Positions 1 through 7,882 of a stretch of 64,000 bases of DNA are shown here, one piece after another. A program made the translations under genes and the position numbers. The notes beneath the pieces were generated by a model. It had not been told where the DNA came from, searched no databases, and was given only the letters and a program-made list of their open reading frames with translations. The stretch is from assembly GCA_963977125.1 (NCBI GenBank), contig CAXBNJ010000004.1, positions 186,001 to 250,000 of the forward strand, read 5' to 3'. The stretch's first letter is position 1. Every line of letters starts with the position of its first letter. This DNA is from UBA2705 sp963977125. Lineage in GTDB: Bacteria; Pseudomonadota; Alphaproteobacteria; Micavibrionales; Micavibrionaceae.

Positions 1-1149
1 TATCACAAGCGAGGCCACGGCCGCAAAAGACAGCTGAAAGCTTACGGATAAAATACTCTCAGGCAGAATAACCAAAATCACCAAGGCCGCAAAAGCCACA
101 AGTCGCAGCGAAATGGGGTTGCGATCCATCACAATGGCTAACATCGCTATGCCCATCATGATAATTGCGCGCACGGCCGGTAATGACGCGCCAGACAGCA
201 GCACATAAAACACCGCAAAAATCAGCGCCAGCACCGCCGCAATTTTCTTTGTTGGCCAATAAAGCGCCGCATAAGGCACAGCGGCGAGGCATAATCGAAT
301 AAAAAAGAACACCGCGCTCACAATTAACCCAATATGAAGCCCCGATATCGCCAGCATATGGGCGAGACCTGCATCGCGCAAAGCGTCTTTATCCGTCTCG
401 GCCATTTGGGTTTTACGCCCTGTAATCAGCGCCGTGACGATCTCTGCCCTGGTTTGGTTTTCAGCAAATAGCGTATAAATATGCTTTTCAACTCTCTTGC
501 GCAGGCGCTCTATAAAGCCCTCAGAGGCAAAATCTGGCTGTTGGATAATGCTTGGCGCGTAATAAGCGTAACCAACCGCGCCAATTTTTTGATAAAATGC
601 CCAACGTTGAAAATTAAAACCGCCCGGCATAACGGCGGGTGGTGGTGGCATCAGCTCGCCGCGCACAGAAATGCGCTGCCCTGCTTCTAAAGCATCATCT
701 TTAATAATTCTGATTCGTATCTTTGCTGGAGTGTTTTCACTCGGGAAATCATCAATAGTGACGTCTTTGATTAAAACACGGCTGCCTTTTCGTCCACCAA
801 GGCGGTCAATGCGTTCAACCACGCCATTAATATGGACACCGTGAATATCTTCCATCAACATCGGCGCATTTATTGCCGCCGTGCGGATTTGCGCGGCCAT
901 AAAGCCAATACTCGCCACTAAGAATACAATGAAAACCATATATAGCGCGCGCTTAAGCGAGAAATCATAGCGCGCGGTAAGGTGTAAGCCATTAAGGCCG
1001 ATTAGCGCCGCTAAAATACCTGCGAACCATTCGGGCTCATAAGGCAGGTAAAAATAAAACATAATGCCCGCAGACAGCATTAAAGGCAGAAAAACGATCA
1101 AGTTAGCCTGTATCTTATCAATAACTCTGTCCAAATGCGTATTAACCAC
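1..1149 (-). CDS. comEC: ComEC/Rec2 competence channel protein, 5' part only
   Basis: Reading the minus strand from a GTG at 1149 gives 383 uninterrupted codons that run off the window edge, so only the N-terminal part is present. The protein begins with hydrophobic segments, continues with an OB-like soluble stretch (about residues 80-180), then enters the ComEC membrane core with the conserved H-M-L-A-I-S-G-L-H-I-G motif. This family forms the inner-membrane channel that takes up single-stranded DNA during transformation. The GTG start is supported by a purine-rich GGGGAAAG just upstream; no in-frame ATG lies upstream. The gene is divergent from gltX, with about 70 bases between them. Function in uptake is inferred from the family; no other competence genes are in view. 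Confidence 0.85.
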   Translation of the reverse strand, partial: MVNTHLDRVIDKIQANLIVFLPLMLSAGIMFYFYLPYEPEWFAGILAALIGLNGLHLTARYDFSLKRALYMVFIVFLVASIGFMAAQIRTAAINAPMLMEDIHGVHINGVVERIDRLGGRKGSRVLIKDVTIDDFPSENTPAKIRIRIIKDDALEAGQRISVRGELMPPPPAVMPGGFNFQRWAFYQKIGAVGYAYYAPSIIQQPDFASEGFIERLRKRVEKHIYTLFAENQTRAEIVTALITGRKTQMAETDKDALRDAGLAHMLAISGLHIGLIVSAVFFFIRLCLAAVPYAALYWPTKKIAAVLALIFAVFYVLLSGASLPAVRAIIMMGIAMLAIVMDRNPISLRLVAFAALVILVILPESILSVSFQLSFAAVASLVI

Positions 1150-1219
1150 TTGAAACTTTCCCCAAAAAGAAGCAAATATAACATAGATAAATACTAGATA
1201 AAGTCAGGAATTAAAAATT

Positions 1220-2605
1220 ATGTCTGTTGTAACGAGAATTGCGCCATCCCCTACTGGTTTCATGCATATAGGTACGGCACGTACAGCCCTTTTCTCTTGG
1301 CTGTTTGCCAAGCATCATAACGGCAAGTTCCTATTGCGCATTGAAGATACTGATCGCGCACGTTATTCTGAAGAAGCCGTACAGGCCATTACAGACGGCA
1401 TGACATGGCTCGGCCTTGATTGGGATGGCGAAGCCACCAGTCAATTTGACGCCCGCGAGCGCCACGCTGAGGTCGCCAAACAACTCGTCGAAATGGGCAA
1501 AGCTTATTACTGCTATTGCAGCCCAGAAGAACTGACCCAAATGCGTGAAGATGCCCGCGCCTCCGGCGCGAAAGTCAATTACGATCGCCGCTGGCGTGAT
1601 CGCGACCAAAGCGAAGCTCCAGAAGGCGTCGCCCCTGTTATACGCATCAAAGCGCCGCTACAAGGCCAAACCGTTATTGATGACGCCGTACAAGGCAAAG
1701 TCACCAAAAACAATGAAGAGCTTGATGACTTTATTCTGCTCCGCTCTGACGGCACACCGACTTACATGCTCTCTGTCGTCGTGGATGATCATGACAGCGC
1801 CGTTACTCATGTTATTCGTGGTGATGATCACCTTAATAACGTCTTCCGCCAAAAAATCATTCTGGATGCTATGGGCTGGACAATCCCTGTTTATGCACAT
1901 ATCCCGTTAATTTTAGGCTCAGATGGCGCGAAATTATCTAAGCGTCACGGTGCACAGGGCGTCCATGAGTATCAAGATATGGGCTACTTACCTGAAGCTA
2001 TGCGCAATTACCTTCTACGCCTTGGTTGGTCACATGGTGATGAAGAAATAATTTCTACTGAGCAAGCCATTAAATGGTTCAACCTTGATAATATAGGCAA
2101 ATCAGCCTCACGTTTTGACTTTGATAAACTCAATAACCTCAATGCCCATTACATCAGACAGGCCGATAATCAATATTTGCTCGATTTGATCACACCGATC
2201 ATGGAAAAATTCGGCACACATATTGATGAAACCGCCAAAGCCCGCCTATTAAAAGGCATGGATGCATTGAAAGAGCGCGCAAAATCGCTGATTACAATTG
2301 CCGAGGACGGCGCATTTTACGCCAAACAGCCGCCTTTTGTTTTCACAGAAAAAGCTGAGAAAAACCTCGATAAAGACATCATAGGCCATATTGCCGCCGA
2401 AGTCAGCGCACTAGCCGAGCTGACAGAAGATAACGTCAAAGCTTTATGCGAAAAAGTAGCCAATGATCATAAAGAAGGCAAACTCGGTAAAGTCGCTATG
2501 CCACTGCGCGCCGCCCTTACCGGCACAACCGTTTCGCCAAACATCTTTGAAGCCGCTGAAATATTAGGAAAAGATGAAGTACTTAAACGGTTAAAGTTCG
2601 TATAA
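1220..2605 (+). CDS. gltX: Glutamate--tRNA ligase
   Basis: Class I aminoacyl-tRNA synthetase that charges tRNA-Glu. The 461-residue length is normal. The HIGH-type ATP motif appears as P-S-P-T-G-F-M-H-I-G at residues 9-18 and the KMSKS-type loop as K-L-S-K-R at 238-242. An R-I-E-D-T-D-R motif follows the first signature. Many alphaproteobacteria carry two GltX copies, one acting on tRNA-Glu and the other misacylating tRNA-Gln for GatCAB. Which one this is cannot be decided from the sequence. A tRNA-Glu gene lies much further along the window at 59.6 kb. A strong promoter for the next gene begins only a few bases after the stop. Confidence 0.96.
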   Translation: MSVVTRIAPSPTGFMHIGTARTALFSWLFAKHHNGKFLLRIEDTDRARYSEEAVQAITDGMTWLGLDWDGEATSQFDARERHAEVAKQLVEMGKAYYCYCSPEELTQMREDARASGAKVNYDRRWRDRDQSEAPEGVAPVIRIKAPLQGQTVIDDAVQGKVTKNNEELDDFILLRSDGTPTYMLSVVVDDHDSAVTHVIRGDDHLNNVFRQKIILDAMGWTIPVYAHIPLILGSDGAKLSKRHGAQGVHEYQDMGYLPEAMRNYLLRLGWSHGDEEIISTEQAIKWFNLDNIGKSASRFDFDKLNNLNAHYIRQADNQYLLDLITPIMEKFGTHIDETAKARLLKGMDALKERAKSLITIAEDGAFYAKQPPFVFTEKAEKNLDKDIIGHIAAEVSALAELTEDNVKALCEKVANDHKEGKLGKVAMPLRAALTGTTVSPNIFEAAEILGKDEVLKRLKFV

Positions 2606-2611
2606 ACACCC

Positions 2612-2640
2612 TTGACATAAATACCTCCCTTGCCTAGATT
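2612..2640 (+). promoter_or_regulatory. Sigma-70-type promoter for the 2681 gene
   Basis: TTGACA at 2612-2617, a 17-base spacer, then TAGATT at 2635-2640. It starts seven bases after the gltX stop codon and about 40 bases before the next start, so the small downstream gene can be transcribed independently of gltX. Confidence 0.6.
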
Positions 2641-2680
2641 AAGGAAAATAAAATAAATTAAACTTTAGGGAGCAATAATA

Positions 2681-3136
2681 ATGTCAATATCATTCTGGGC
2701 GGCAGGCACCGTATCAACAATATTCGCACTCGCAGCGACCCCCGCAACACTTTTACCCGCTCTTGCTATAGGTGGCGTAGCCGGTGTATGCGGTATTATA
2801 GGTAACAAAGTAGGAAAAGTTGGCGCAGGCTTACTTGGTGCAGCTACTGGCGGCGTAGCCGCTGCCGCATTAACCAAAGATGGCGGCGCAGCAGTCGGCG
2901 GCGCAGGCTGTCTTGGAATAGTCTCATATGCATTAGGCGCATTTGTTGGACCTATCGTTGGTGGAACACTCGGCTATCAAGCCGCAAGTACTTACTTCAA
3001 TGAGGAAGCTGAAGTAAAGGACAACGAAACAAGCCAAGTCATACAAGATACTTCTCGCTTAGAGATACCATATGAAAAAACGGAAGATGGGAATTATATT
3101 CTTCCAGCTAAAAAAGCCCTAACGCTTACCGCGTAA
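2681..3136 (+). CDS. Glycine-rich small membrane protein, unknown
   Basis: I do not recognise this 151-residue protein. About the first 105 residues are very rich in Gly and Ala, with GxxxG-like spacing, and could form three hydrophobic helices (roughly 5-40, 48-68 and 72-98). This glycine-zipper look is typical of small bacterial membrane-inserting proteins. The last 45 residues are charged and probably soluble. The C-terminus carries D-G-N-Y-I-L-P-A-K followed by an alanine end, which closely matches the tail of the protein at 4122-4613. The gene has its own promoter and a hairpin terminator, so it is a single transcription unit. Codon use resembles its neighbours. Function unknown. Confidence 0.7.
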   Translation: MSISFWAAGTVSTIFALAATPATLLPALAIGGVAGVCGIIGNKVGKVGAGLLGAATGGVAAAALTKDGGAAVGGAGCLGIVSYALGAFVGPIVGGTLGYQAASTYFNEEAEVKDNETSQVIQDTSRLEIPYEKTEDGNYILPAKKALTLTA

Positions 3137-3164
3137 TTCTTTTTACAATTAAGAAACAATCATG

Positions 3165-3192
3165 CAAAACCCTTTCTAATGAAGGGGTTTTG
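3165..3192 (+). terminator. Intrinsic terminator after the 2681 gene
   Basis: A 12-base inverted repeat (CAAAACCCTTTC / GAAGGGGTTTTG) with a 4-base loop and one G-T mismatch, about 30 bases after the stop. The T-run is short and lies partly within the stem. Confidence 0.7.
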
Positions 3193-3242
3193 TCGTATTG
3201 TGGCCTCTTAATCTATATAATAAGCATTACAGGACACCCTAA

Positions 3243-3956
3243 ATGGAACTGTTCACTGATTACACATTATGGGCCAGCTTCCTATCATTGACTGCGCTAG
3301 AGATCGTGCTGGGCATTGATAATGTCGTCTTTATTTCTCTGCTGGTTAACCACCTGCCAGAAAAGCAGCGCGAAAAAGCGCGCATCTTAGGGCTTGTTCT
3401 CGCGCTGCTCATGCGCATTATATTGCTATTTAGTGTTGTCTGGCTAATCGGTCTTAAAGAGCCTTGGATTGAACTGTTTGATCTCTCTCTTTCGGGCAAA
3501 GATTTACTAATGCTTGGTGGCGGTCTTTTCCTTTTGGCAAAAGGCACATCCAGTATTCATGATGAAGTGACTTCTCAACACAAAGAGAGCCTTAAGGCTT
3601 TTTCTGGTGGCTTCGCTATAGCCATCATTCAAATCGTCTTTATTGATTTCATCTTTTCATTCGATTCCGTGATTACCGCTGTCGGTATGACCGACAAAAT
3701 TACTGTGATTATCGCCGCCATGACCGTCGCCATGATTGTCATGCTGGTCTCATCGAAATATATTGCTGATTTTATTGCCGCCCATCCGACATTGAAAATG
3801 CTCGCCCTGTCTTTCGTCATGATGATTGGACTATTCTTAGTGGCTGAAGGCCTCGGTTTTCATGTACCTAAGGGGTATATTTACTTTGGCATGGCTTTTT
3901 CACTCGGCGTAGAAACACTTAATATGCTGGCGGCACGACGGTGGAGAAATAAATAA
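3243..3956 (+). CDS. TerC-family integral membrane protein
   Basis: A 237-residue polytopic membrane protein of the TerC/YoaE/YkoY family, with about seven hydrophobic segments. The family's acidic signature is present as E-I-V-L-G-I-D-N at residues 20-27, and a second conserved acidic region (F-I-F-S-F-D-S-V) lies near the middle. Family members are linked to tellurite resistance and, more recently, to manganese export. Because no ter operon is nearby, the metal-export role is the more likely inference. An AGGA motif about ten bases before the ATG serves as ribosome-binding site. It is flanked on both sides by orphan small genes with their own promoters. Confidence 0.85.
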   Translation: MELFTDYTLWASFLSLTALEIVLGIDNVVFISLLVNHLPEKQREKARILGLVLALLMRIILLFSVVWLIGLKEPWIELFDLSLSGKDLLMLGGGLFLLAKGTSSIHDEVTSQHKESLKAFSGGFAIAIIQIVFIDFIFSFDSVITAVGMTDKITVIIAAMTVAMIVMLVSSKYIADFIAAHPTLKMLALSFVMMIGLFLVAEGLGFHVPKGYIYFGMAFSLGVETLNMLAARRWRNK

Positions 3957-4037
3957 ACGAGTATTAAGAGTGCTTATTTGAACGTAACCTCCCCCCCCCA
4001 TACATTCAGGACCTAAAACAAAACCGCGTAACTTCGC

Positions 4038-4066
4038 TTGACTAAACAGCGAGCAATTGCTAGATA
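4038..4066 (+). promoter_or_regulatory. Sigma-70-type promoter for the 4122 gene
   Basis: TTGACT at 4038-4043, a 17-base spacer, then TAGATA at 4061-4066, about 55 bases ahead of the ATG. The layout matches the promoters at 2612, 4702 and 5241. Confidence 0.6.
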
Positions 4067-4121
4067 ATAGTCATAATAAAATCGCCTATAAGCCTAACGA
4101 AACAGCAAAAGAGGTCAAAAC

Positions 4122-4613
4122 ATGTCTAAATTATTCATGGCTAGCGCAGGAATCGGCACTATAATTGGAGCGTTGACTTTAAAACTCCCTATCCTCTTTG
4201 CCATTGGTTTTGGCATTGGTACTGGAGTGACTGTTTCTTTAACTTCGGCAGGCATCGCAACGGCTGCACTTGCCAGCTTATCTGCAATTGGCATTAACAA
4301 AGTCCCACGCGATCAAGGCTCAGCCAAGATGGATAATGATCTATCACCAAGCACGGATGAAATACCGCAAAAACTGGCTGTCACGAATAAAAAACGCCTA
4401 GCAAGCTCAATTGGCATTGGCGCTACGGCTATATTTGCCTATAACGCCGCCTTTAATAGCGATGATATCGACGCGCAAACACCACCTGTACAAAATGCCC
4501 CCATACAAATACAAGAAGGCTCCGAGCGCGCATCACAGCTTAATAATCTTCAAAATGATCAAGGCGAGTATATATTAACCGCCAAAGCGCCCGCCCCAAA
4601 GCTTGGCGCATAG
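4122..4613 (+). CDS. Small membrane protein with shared C-terminal tail, unknown
   Basis: Unrecognised 163-residue protein. Residues 1-58 are hydrophobic and Gly/Ala/Ile-rich and probably form two membrane helices. A polar linker follows (about 60-90), then a short third hydrophobic patch (S-S-I-G-I-G-A-T-A-I-F-A-Y) and a Gln/Asn-rich tail. The end, G-E-Y-I-L-T-A-K with a final G-A, mirrors the tail of the 2681-3136 protein. The two are otherwise only similar in composition, so a common origin is suggested but not proven. It has its own promoter and terminator. A purine-rich AAAGAGG lies just upstream of the start. Confidence 0.65.
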   Translation: MSKLFMASAGIGTIIGALTLKLPILFAIGFGIGTGVTVSLTSAGIATAALASLSAIGINKVPRDQGSAKMDNDLSPSTDEIPQKLAVTNKKRLASSIGIGATAIFAYNAAFNSDDIDAQTPPVQNAPIQIQEGSERASQLNNLQNDQGEYILTAKAPAPKLGA

Positions 4614-4643
4614 TAAAACTGTTCATTTATAATAAATCCATAC

Positions 4644-4675
4644 GAAAACCCCTCACCCGCAGAGGGCTTTCTTTA
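4644..4675 (+). terminator. Intrinsic terminator after the 4122 gene
   Basis: An A-rich/CCCTC arm pairs with GAGGG/TTT across a short loop, about 35 bases past the stop codon, followed by CTTTAT. Confidence 0.55.
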
Positions 4676-4701
4676 TAAGCGCAACTATAAAGCGTATTTC
4701 A

Positions 4702-4730
4702 TTGACATAATGGCAAGTCTTGTCTATTGT
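4702..4730 (+). promoter_or_regulatory. Sigma-70-type promoter for the 4761 gene
   Basis: TTGACA at 4702-4707, a 17-base spacer and TATTGT at 4725-4730, about 30 bases before the ATG. Confidence 0.55.
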
Positions 4731-4760
4731 CCGTTTTTTACAATCAAGGAGTAAAACAAG

Positions 4761-5126
4761 ATGAAAAATATTTTTAAAAGCGTCGCGAACCGTTTTAAAG
4801 AAATTCAAAACGCAGGAGACATAGTATGCTCGGGTATAGATAATGATCCTTCCGCGAGCGCAGAGTTTAATGACAAAGTCCGCTTTGCAAGAGAACTCCC
4901 TAAGCTAGATCCGAAATTCTCAAAATTATTAGAGAAATTTAACCATGTGTCGAATTCTAACGTATGGGACGATTTTCTCGCCCCCCAAACATTTGGCTCG
5001 CGCGCAAGAACCTTTGCCAGAGAAAGCCAAGAAGTCATTTTATATTACCGCATAGCAAGTCGCTTCTTAGATAAATATGAACAAGCCAAGGGCAATGATC
5101 CTGTTGTTTACAAGAATAATATGTAG
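4761..5126 (+). CDS. Small soluble protein, unknown
   Basis: Unrecognised 121-residue protein, charged and largely alpha-helical by eye, with no signal peptide or membrane segment. It begins with a basic amphipathic stretch (K-N-I-F-K-S-V-A-N-R-F-K) that might touch membrane or nucleic acid; this is only an impression. It has an AAGGAG ribosome-binding site nine bases ahead of the ATG, its own promoter, and a perfect downstream hairpin. These signals make it a real gene despite the lack of a family. It lacks the shared tail of the 2681 and 4122 proteins. Confidence 0.65.
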   Translation: MKNIFKSVANRFKEIQNAGDIVCSGIDNDPSASAEFNDKVRFARELPKLDPKFSKLLEKFNHVSNSNVWDDFLAPQTFGSRARTFARESQEVILYYRIASRFLDKYEQAKGNDPVVYKNNM

Positions 5127-5147
5127 AACCGCTTAAATATCCCTTTC

Positions 5148-5176
5148 AAAAGCCCTTCCCAAAGAAGGGCTTTTTT
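5148..5176 (+). terminator. Intrinsic terminator after the 4761 gene
   Basis: A perfect 11-base inverted repeat (AAAAGCCCTTC / GAAGGGCTTTT) with a 5-base loop, followed directly by a T-run. Confidence 0.85.
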
Positions 5177-5240
5177 AGTATAATATTGCTCTGCACAAGA
5201 TGTTTTTTTTCAAAACGTCTTAAGCCTTTATTTACTCCAT

Positions 5241-5269
5241 TTGACTTATCTTAAGTTACGATCTAATTA
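5241..5269 (+). promoter_or_regulatory. Sigma-70-type promoter for gltA
   Basis: TTGACT at 5241-5246, a 17-base spacer and TAATTA at 5264-5269, about 55 bases ahead of the gltA start. Placed after the preceding terminator, it makes gltA an independent unit. Confidence 0.6.
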
Positions 5270-5323
5270 TTTGAATCACATATACTTTTTCATAAAACAC
5301 AGAAAAGTTAAGGACAGCTAGAC

Positions 5324-6640
5324 ATGAGCAATAAAACTTTTACGTTAACCAATGACCAAACAGGCGAAAAATGGTCCCTTCCCGTACAAGAAGGTACGCA
5401 AGGCCCTGCAACGGTTGATATTCGTAAACTCTATTCTGAGACAGGTTTTTTTACACTAGACCCAAGCTTTACATCGACAGCGAGCTGTAAATCACGCATC
5501 ACCTTTATTGATGGTGATCTTGGTATATTGCAGCATCGCGGCTATGACATTAAAGATTTGGCTGAAAACACATCACATTTAGAAGTCGCTCATGCGCTGC
5601 TTTATGGTGATTTGCCAAACGCTCAAGAAAAAAAGAAATTCGAAGACGACATCACTTATCATACAATGGTGCACGAACAGCTGCATTATTTCTATCGTGG
5701 CTTCCGCCGTGATGCGCATCCTATGGCCATTATGTGCGGCGTCGCCGGTGCATTATCCTCTTTCTATCATGACTCGCTTGATATTTGGGACCCTAAACAG
5801 CGCGAAATATCCGCGCATCGCTTGATTGCTAAGATACCGACCTTAGCAGCGATGACCATGAAATATGCGGCTGGACAGCCTTTTGTCTACCCACGTAATG
5901 ATTTAAGCTATGCAGGCAACTTCCTGCATATGTGTTTTTCTGTTCCGGCCGAAGAATATGTCGTTAGCCCTGTTTTAGAGCAAGCGATGGATAAAATCTT
6001 AATTCTCCATGCCGATCATGAACAAAACGCTTCGACATCGACCGTACGTATTGCAGGCTCATCTCAAGCCAACCCATTTGCATGTATTGCCACGGGCATT
6101 GCTTCCCTTTGGGGCCCTGCTCACGGCGGCGCGAACCAGGCGGTTCTCGAAATGCTGCGTGAGATCGGTCATAAAGATAATATTCCTGAATATATCGAAA
6201 AAGCTAAAGATAAAGATGATCCATTCCGCCTTATGGGCTTTGGTCACCGCGTCTATAAAAACCATGACCCACGCGCCACGGTGCTCAAAGCATCCTGTGA
6301 CGCCGTACTTAATGAATTAGGTGTTCACGACCCATTACTAGAGCTTGCGCAAGAACTTGAGCGCATTGCCTTAGAAGATCCTTACTTCGTCGAGCGCAAA
6401 TTATTCCCGAATGTTGATTTCTATTCCGGCATTATCCTCAAAGCCATGGGCTTCCCTGAGGAAATGTTTACGGTGCTATTCGCAGTCGCCCGCACCGTCG
6501 GCTGGGTCTCACAATGGACAGAAATGATAGAGGAACCAAGCCACAGAATTGGCCGTCCTCGTCAGCTTTACACGGGCGCTACCGCACGTGAAGTCAGACC
6601 AATTGAACAGCGTGACGCAGGTCGAGCTGAAGAATCCTAA
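5324..6640 (+). CDS. gltA: Citrate synthase
   Basis: Condenses acetyl-CoA with oxaloacetate to citrate, the entry step of the TCA cycle. At 438 residues it matches the type II hexameric enzymes of Gram-negative bacteria. The catalytic triad is visible: His267 in G-P-A-H-G-G, His308 in F-G-H-R-V-Y-K and Asp365 in V-D-F-Y-S-G. The N-terminal beta domain typical of the NADH-sensitive type is present. An AAGGA ribosome-binding site precedes the ATG. gltX and gltA are commonly near each other in alphaproteobacteria; here three orphan genes and terC lie between them. Confidence 0.97.
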   Translation: MSNKTFTLTNDQTGEKWSLPVQEGTQGPATVDIRKLYSETGFFTLDPSFTSTASCKSRITFIDGDLGILQHRGYDIKDLAENTSHLEVAHALLYGDLPNAQEKKKFEDDITYHTMVHEQLHYFYRGFRRDAHPMAIMCGVAGALSSFYHDSLDIWDPKQREISAHRLIAKIPTLAAMTMKYAAGQPFVYPRNDLSYAGNFLHMCFSVPAEEYVVSPVLEQAMDKILILHADHEQNASTSTVRIAGSSQANPFACIATGIASLWGPAHGGANQAVLEMLREIGHKDNIPEYIEKAKDKDDPFRLMGFGHRVYKNHDPRATVLKASCDAVLNELGVHDPLLELAQELERIALEDPYFVERKLFPNVDFYSGIILKAMGFPEEMFTVLFAVARTVGWVSQWTEMIEEPSHRIGRPRQLYTGATAREVRPIEQRDAGRAEES

Positions 6641-6684
6641 TATTATAGAGTTTTGACAAAAAGCTTATAAAGTTAAAGATAAAG

Positions 6685-6717
6685 AAAAGGCGGCGTAGAA
6701 ATACATCGCCTTTTTTT
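6685..6717. terminator. Terminator between convergent gltA and lpxB
   Basis: AAAAGGCG at 6685-6692 pairs with CGCCTTTT at 6707-6714 and is followed by a T-run on the plus strand. An A-rich left flank gives a T-rich tail on the other strand, so it may serve both genes. Its right edge touches the lpxB stop codon. Confidence 0.65.
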
Positions 6718-7882
6718 AATCAGCAGATAAACCAAGAATAAAATCAGCCGCTTTAACCGCAGGACTGCGTGCTTGATGAGCGCCAACCGCTTTCGCTATA
6801 GCCTCAAAGCTTTCTTGCATCTGATTAATATTATTCTCATCCATTAATAAGGCTTCAGCGACATAAGCCATTTCTTCGGCTTTGCATTGATTTTGAATAA
6901 ATTCAGGAATAACCGCGCGGTTTAATATTATATTGCCCAAGTGAATAAACGGCGTTTTCACAAGCTTCGCGGCAATCATAAAGGTCAAAGGAGACATTTT
7001 ATAGGCGATCAAATGCGGCGTGGCCGTAATGCAAAGCTCTAACCCGACCGTACCCGATACCGCCAAAGCAACATTACAAGACGCAAAGACATCCCATTTT
7101 TTAGATTTATCAGTGCGAATATAATAGTTTTTTAGCCCATATTCATCTAATAAAGCGCGCACTTGCGGCTCAATATGGGGCAAGGTCGGCACTTGGATTT
7201 GCAAGTCTGGATACTGAACTTGCAGACGGCGCGCAGTTTCGCACAAAATACCTGCAGTATATTTAAGCTCGCCGCGGCGACTGCCGAGCAATAAGCCCAA
7301 TATTTTCTTATGCTTCAAAGGAATATCACTGCGCCCTGCCAAGCCATCAGCTTGCAATGCGCCGCTACCAACGACAGGATGCCCCGCCGCGATTGCCTTT
7401 AAACCATATTTTTCAAAATAAGGCGGTTCAAAAGGCAGTAGACAAATTAAACCATCTAAAAATTTTGATATTTTCTTTGCGCGCCCTGCACGCCAAGCCC
7501 ATACGGTCGGCGCTCCATAATGAACTTGTTTTACTTGCGGTAAATTACCGCGCTTACGAATAAGCTTTTGTACGCGAAAACAAAAATCTGGCGCATCAAC
7601 GGATAATATAATATCAGGCTGAAAGGCTTCTGCGGCCAAAGCTGTTTGTTTTATGCGTTTTAAAATAGCGGGAATTTTCGGCAAAACCTCAGCCAGCCCC
7701 ATAATGGATAGCTCATGCATCGGAAACAGGCTTTGTTTTAACCCTGCGGCCTTAATCGCGGCGCCGCCAATGCCTTGAATATCTAAATCGGCGCGCGTTG
7801 CTAGCGCTGATAATACAGCGCCACCAAGCACATCCCCTGATTCTTCACCGGCAATAATGAAAACTTTTAAAGTTTTGCTCAT
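6716..7882 (-). CDS. lpxB: Lipid-A-disaccharide synthase
   Basis: Joins UDP-2,3-diacylglucosamine and 2,3-diacylglucosamine-1-phosphate into the lipid A disaccharide at the inner membrane's cytoplasmic face. The 388-residue length is normal for this GT-B (family 19) glycosyltransferase. It opens with I-I-A-G-E-E-S-G-D and contains S-V-D-A-P-D-F and the later G-T-V-G-L-E nucleotide-sugar region. Its ATG overlaps the lpxI stop in an ATGA junction, implying translational coupling. It is the last gene of the long envelope cluster and shares a terminator with gltA. Confidence 0.95.
   Translation of the reverse strand: MSKTLKVFIIAGEESGDVLGGAVLSALATRADLDIQGIGGAAIKAAGLKQSLFPMHELSIMGLAEVLPKIPAILKRIKQTALAAEAFQPDIILSVDAPDFCFRVQKLIRKRGNLPQVKQVHYGAPTVWAWRAGRAKKISKFLDGLICLLPFEPPYFEKYGLKAIAAGHPVVGSGALQADGLAGRSDIPLKHKKILGLLLGSRRGELKYTAGILCETARRLQVQYPDLQIQVPTLPHIEPQVRALLDEYGLKNYYIRTDKSKKWDVFASCNVALAVSGTVGLELCITATPHLIAYKMSPLTFMIAAKLVKTPFIHLGNIILNRAVIPEFIQNQCKAEEMAYVAEALLMDENNINQMQESFEAIAKAVGAHQARSPAVKAADFILGLSAD

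Noticed and set aside
59..292. 77-residue minus-strand ORF
   Set aside because: It lies in a different frame over the ComEC coding sequence, whose longer frame has clear family motifs.
3991..3999. C9 run as a phase-variation switch
   Set aside because: It lies in the gap between terC and the next promoter, not in a coding region or promoter spacer, so no switching role can be assigned.
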